From the NCBI GenBank assembly GCA_016195505.1, contig JACPZN010000257.1, positions 1-7,781 on the forward strand: a stretch of 7,781 bases of DNA. The letters are read 5' to 3'. Position 1 is the stretch's first letter, and the number at the start of each line of letters is the position of its first letter. The notes beneath the pieces were generated by a model. That model was not told the DNA's origin, did not search any database, and worked only from the letters and a program-made list of their open reading frames with translations. Positions 4,842-7,781 of the stretch are shown here, in pieces. Position numbers and translations under genes: made by a program. Source of the DNA: Nitrospirota bacterium (GTDB lineage Bacteria; Nitrospirota; Nitrospiria; Nitrospirales; Nitrospiraceae).

Positions 4842-6979
4842 AGAATTTTGGGAAGGTAAATGTCGGGAATCGCATACGGCTCGGGAAGGTCGGCATAGAT
4901 GACCGGGATGATGTCGTCGAAGGTGTCGTCCTGCTTCATCGAGGGGCCAAGGCGTCGCCAGTCTTGGAGCGGGTACACCGAAAGGTCGAGGAGTTAAACG
5001 CCTGGAAGCTGCCCCAAGGGGTGCAAATCAAGACCTTCTATGATCGGAGCGTGCTCATTCACACCACTATTGAAACCGTCGATTTCGGCATCATCGTCGA
5101 TTCGACGCTTATCATGGTTGAGAGCGTCTTCTATCACCTGTCCCACCAGCCGAGACACGGACTGACTGTCCCGATGCATGTCGTGCGGGCTGCGAAAGAG
5201 GTGGGACGGCCCATCTTTTTTGCCACCACCATTATCGTCGTGGCGTTCATCCCCTTGTTCACAATGACAGGGGTTCCAGGAAAAATTTTCATGCCCATGT
5301 CTCTGACCTATGGAGTTGCCCTCACGGGGGCACTCCTCATGGCGTTTACCCTGGCACCGGTCCTGTGTGCCTGGCTACTCACGGGTCCTATCAAGGAAGA
5401 AGACACGCTTATCGTGCGGAAGATTCGACGGTTGTACCTCAATACCTTGCGGTGGGCGCTGGATCATTCCGTGATCATCGTCGGAATATCATTCGGCTTG
5501 CTGATCTTGGCAGTGGCGATCGTACCTCTGCTGGGGGGTGAGTTCATGCCGGCGCTGGAGGAGGGGAATCTCTGGGTGCGCGCCACCATGCCAGTCGATA
5601 TCTCGTTTGAGCAGGCCGCCCAATTGTCGACCGATATCAGAGGAATCATTCGGCAATTTCCCGAGGTGTCGAATATCGTGTCTCAGTTAGGACGGCCCGA
5701 CGATGGGACCGATCCCACCAGCTTTTTCAATGCCGAGTTTCTCGTCAACCTCAAGCCCCGAGCGCAGTGGCGACCAACATTGCGCGAGAAGAAGGACCTG
5801 GTACAGGAAATCGAGACGGTGTTGACAACGATTCCTGGCGTGACCTTTAACTTTTCCCAGGCGATCCAGGACAATGTGCAAGAGGCCATGGCAGGCGTCA
5901 AAGCGGAAAATGCCATCAAATTGTTTGGCACAGACCTCAATGTGATGGAAGTCAAAGCGCAGGAAATTAAGGAAGTAATGAGCAAGGTGCGAGGTGTCAA
6001 AGATCTTGGTGTGTTCCACCTCCTTGGGCAGCCGAATCTCTTTATTGCGGTGGATCGTCAAGCATGCGCACGCTATGGACTGGCAGTATCGGATGTGGAG
6101 GCCGTGGTTCAGGCGGCGATTGGCGGCCAGACGGTGACCCAAGTGTATGAAGGTGAGCGGTGGTTCGATTTGGTGGTCCGGTTCCTGCCGGAGTTTCGAG
6201 AGGATGCGGAGTCGATCGGGAATATCTTGGTCAAGACGCCCGATGGGGCCAACATTCCTCTGAAGCAGTTGGCCTCAATCACGGATCACATTGGCGCATT
6301 CATCATTTACCGAGAGAACAACCAGCGATACATCCCCATCAAATTCAGCGTCCGAGGTCGGGATTTGGAGAGCACGGTCCATGAGGCTGAGGCTCGGCTC
6401 CATCAGGAGGTCTCCTTGCCTGAGCGGTATCGAACCGAGTGGCATGGTGAATACGACCAGTTACAGGATGAGAAACGCCGCCTACAAATCGTTGTCCCCG
6501 TGAGCCTCCTGGTGATCTTCTTCTTGGTCTATATGACGGTCAGCTCCTTCCGAGAGGCACTCCTCGTGCTCTGTACAGTCCCCTTTGCCCTGATCGGCGG
6601 AGTGCTCACCCTCGCTGCGACAGGGACGAATTTTAGTATTTCGGCAGCGGTAGGATTCATCTCGTTGTTTGGGGTGGCGATCCAGGGCGGACTCATTCTG
6701 ATTGTGCGAATTCGAGATTTCTTAGAAGAGGGTCACGATCTGGAAACCGCAATCTTGAAAAGCGCAGATGTGCGAATGCGGCCAGTTTTGATGACCACGT
6801 TGGCGGCGGCCATCGGGCTCTTGCCTGCAGCAGTCGCCACGGGCATTGGAGCGCAATCTCAGCAACCTCTAGCACGCGTGGTGGTCGGCGGCATGCTCAC
6901 TTCAGCTCTGCTCATTCTACTGGTTCTGCCGGTGCTCTACAAAATCGTCCACAGGGCGCGGGTACCGAGGCAGGCGTGA
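4832..6979 (+). pseudogene. HME-RND heavy-metal efflux permease (CzcA/CusA type), C-terminal fragment with internal deletion
   Basis: The frame is open for 715 codons from an internal GTG at 4832, with family sequence already visible from 4820 (NGTP). It carries the late porter block (RLGKVGIDDRDDVVEGVVLLHRG, then FYDRSVLIHTTIETV). At V83/D84 (bases 5080/5081) it jumps straight to DFGIIVDSTLIMVES, which belongs to TM4. The roughly 50-60 residues holding TM2, TM3 and the front of TM4 are missing, in frame. The rest is regular: TM5 and TM6 (about 127-180), TM7 (213-235), the second porter domain (about 236-550) and five C-terminal helices (551 to about 705) with AAVGFISLFGVAIQGG and RMRPVLMTTLAAAIGLLP. 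Together with the N-terminal fragment about 905 codons remain, against roughly 1,020-1,070 in the family. FNFSQAIQDNVQEAMAGVKAE is closer to CzcA-like than to Cu(I)-type CusA. Without TM2-TM3 normal transport is unlikely. Confidence 0.85.
5080..5081. other. In-frame deletion junction in the RND remnant
   Basis: The codon for V of TIETV is directly followed by the codon for D of DFGIIVD. In the family these two blocks are separated by HNL...EG..LV, TM2, an LRxA loop, TM3 and the SLGAI start of TM4. Two whole helices are lost, so the later helices would keep their in/out orientation. Confidence 0.75.
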
Positions 6980-7185
6980 CAATGACGGGGATGCCATGAC
7001 GAGGCTTCTCGGGGTGAGGCTTGGCCAGTACAGAACTGTCAGCCAGGCAGAACCACCTCGCGTCAACGAAAATGGGCGAAGAAGTCGATGTAGGAATGCC
7101 ACGATTGTTATCGGGACAGCGGGCGCATTAGAATTCAATCGGCACGTGACCTGCTGGAACGACTAACGAGCAACGGTATCGAGTG
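6980..7185. other. Spacer between RND remnant and TPR gene
   Basis: This 206-base stretch has no clear terminator or promoter. A 56-codon + frame (ATG 6996 to TAA 7164-7166, MTRLLGVRLGQYRTV...) is open but has no ribosome binding site and no recognisable motif, so I do not call it a gene. Confidence 0.4.
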
Positions 7186-7781
7186 ATGGCGATGCAGTGC
7201 CGTCTTGTCATCCATATGGCCCTTACGTTCCTGTTGTACTGGGCAGGTAGTTCCTTGAGCACAGGTACAGCCGCTGACTTAACAACCGGGGCTGGGCTCC
7301 AATATAAGCTACAGGTCCTGCTCAGTCAAAGAAATGAACGCTCATCCGATCCCGAATTCCTCGTTCGCCTGGCTGATACCTATTTGGATCTCGGAGATGA
7401 TGTCTCCATGGAGACATCAAAGCGCAGAGACGTGTACGAAGAAGGTGCGAAGTGTGCGCGTCGAGCCATTGAACTTCGGGAACAGAATGCAGACGCCCAT
7501 TACCTCTACGCGGCAAACCTGGGGAGCGCTGCGCAACTTAAAGGCATGATGGCGTCCGCATTGACTATTCAGGACTTGAAACGCCACGTCACACGAGCCC
7601 TGGGGCTGAATCCTAACCATGCGCCGGCGTTACATATGATGGGGATGATGCTGGAAGAGCTGCCGTGGTTTTTGGGCGGTGATGCGGAGAGTGCTCTTTC
7701 CTACCTCCAACACCACCCCATCGCGGGTCTGGAACGTAACAACGGGGCTCTGTCTTCTCCAGGGATAACACCAACAACGCA
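7186..7781 (+). CDS. Exported TPR-like repeat protein (partial, runs off the window)
   Basis: The frame is open from ATG 7186 to the window edge (198 codons). An N-terminal hydrophobic stretch (about residues 7-24, followed by SLSTGTAA) looks like a signal peptide, so the protein is probably periplasmic. Helical repeats of tetratricopeptide style follow: PEFLVRLADTYLDLGDD (about 59-75), YEEGAKCARRAIELREQNADAHYLYAANLG (about 84-113), LKRHVTRALGLNPNHAPALHMMGMMLEELPWFLGGDAESALSYL (about 131-174). The blocks LNPNHAPALHMMG and GGDAESAL are typical of TPR proteins related to the TRAP-associated TatT/RMD type. After residue 175 the sequence (HHPIAGLERNN...) no longer looks like a TPR helix. Starts at GTG 7183 or ATG 7192 are also possible; a weak gag at 7181 is the only Shine-Dalgarno-like signal. 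Such proteins usually serve in protein assembly, and the specific role is unknown. Confidence 0.72.
   Translation, partial: MAMQCRLVIHMALTFLLYWAGSSLSTGTAADLTTGAGLQYKLQVLLSQRNERSSDPEFLVRLADTYLDLGDDVSMETSKRRDVYEEGAKCARRAIELREQNADAHYLYAANLGSAAQLKGMMASALTIQDLKRHVTRALGLNPNHAPALHMMGMMLEELPWFLGGDAESALSYLQHHPIAGLERNNGALSSPGITPTT
7398..7419. repeat. Perfect 22-bp palindrome inside the TPR gene
   Basis: The 11-base half tgatgtctcca (7398-7408) is followed with no spacer by its exact reverse complement (7409-7419), centred on CCATGG. It encodes the segment around DDVSMETS. It could be a dimeric regulator site or may form a cruciform, but location within a coding region makes function uncertain. Confidence 0.7.

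Noticed and set aside
6996..7166. 56-codon + strand frame between the RND remnant and the TPR gene
   Set aside because: No ribosome binding site or motif; open by chance.

Overview
The window looks like part of a moderately GC-rich Gram-negative chromosome. The style of the genes (a Memo-family protein, an HME-RND metal pump remnant, TPR lipoprotein-like genes, structured spacer repeats) reminds me of Nitrospira and related Nitrospirota. That is an impression from memory, not a proof; no rRNA or taxonomic marker is present. All convincing genes are on the + strand.

Region 1 (1-1835) is a run of three membrane-protein genes: the last 50 residues of a first gene, a 281-residue protein with one membrane anchor at each end, and a 243-residue multi-pass protein that starts 6 bases after it. 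I cannot assign a biochemical function to any of them. The spacer after the first gene (152-241) is a symmetrical element: four 7-base units, a 30-base loop, then four 7-base units in inverted orientation, ending at the ribosome binding site of the next gene.

Region 2 (1836-3215) begins with a second element of the same architecture but with 9-base units (1840-1919). It is followed by a Memo-fold protein of the AmmeMemoRadiSam B type, with an N-terminal PqqD-like winged-helix segment. The Memo domain aligns well from end to end, but the residues matching the human MEMO1 metal ligands His49, His81 and Cys244 are Thr, Tyr and Ser. It is therefore probably a metal-free member of the family.

Region 3 (3216-4262) is about 1 kb without a convincing gene. 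Only weak short frames are present, and no recognisable membrane-fusion or outer-membrane partner for the pump that follows.

Region 4 (4263-6979) is a CzcA/CusA-type RND permease that has lost two internal blocks. One lies in the first periplasmic porter domain and coincides with a frame change at an A7 run. The other is in frame and removes TM2, TM3 and the start of TM4. The rest, to the normal C-terminus, is open and well conserved. It is most likely a decaying pump. The two frames happen to be joined by a classical -1 slippery heptamer.

Region 5 (6980-7781) has a 206-base spacer and then the start of an exported TPR-like protein that runs off the window. It carries a perfect 22-bp palindrome inside its coding sequence and departs from the family pattern near the window edge.
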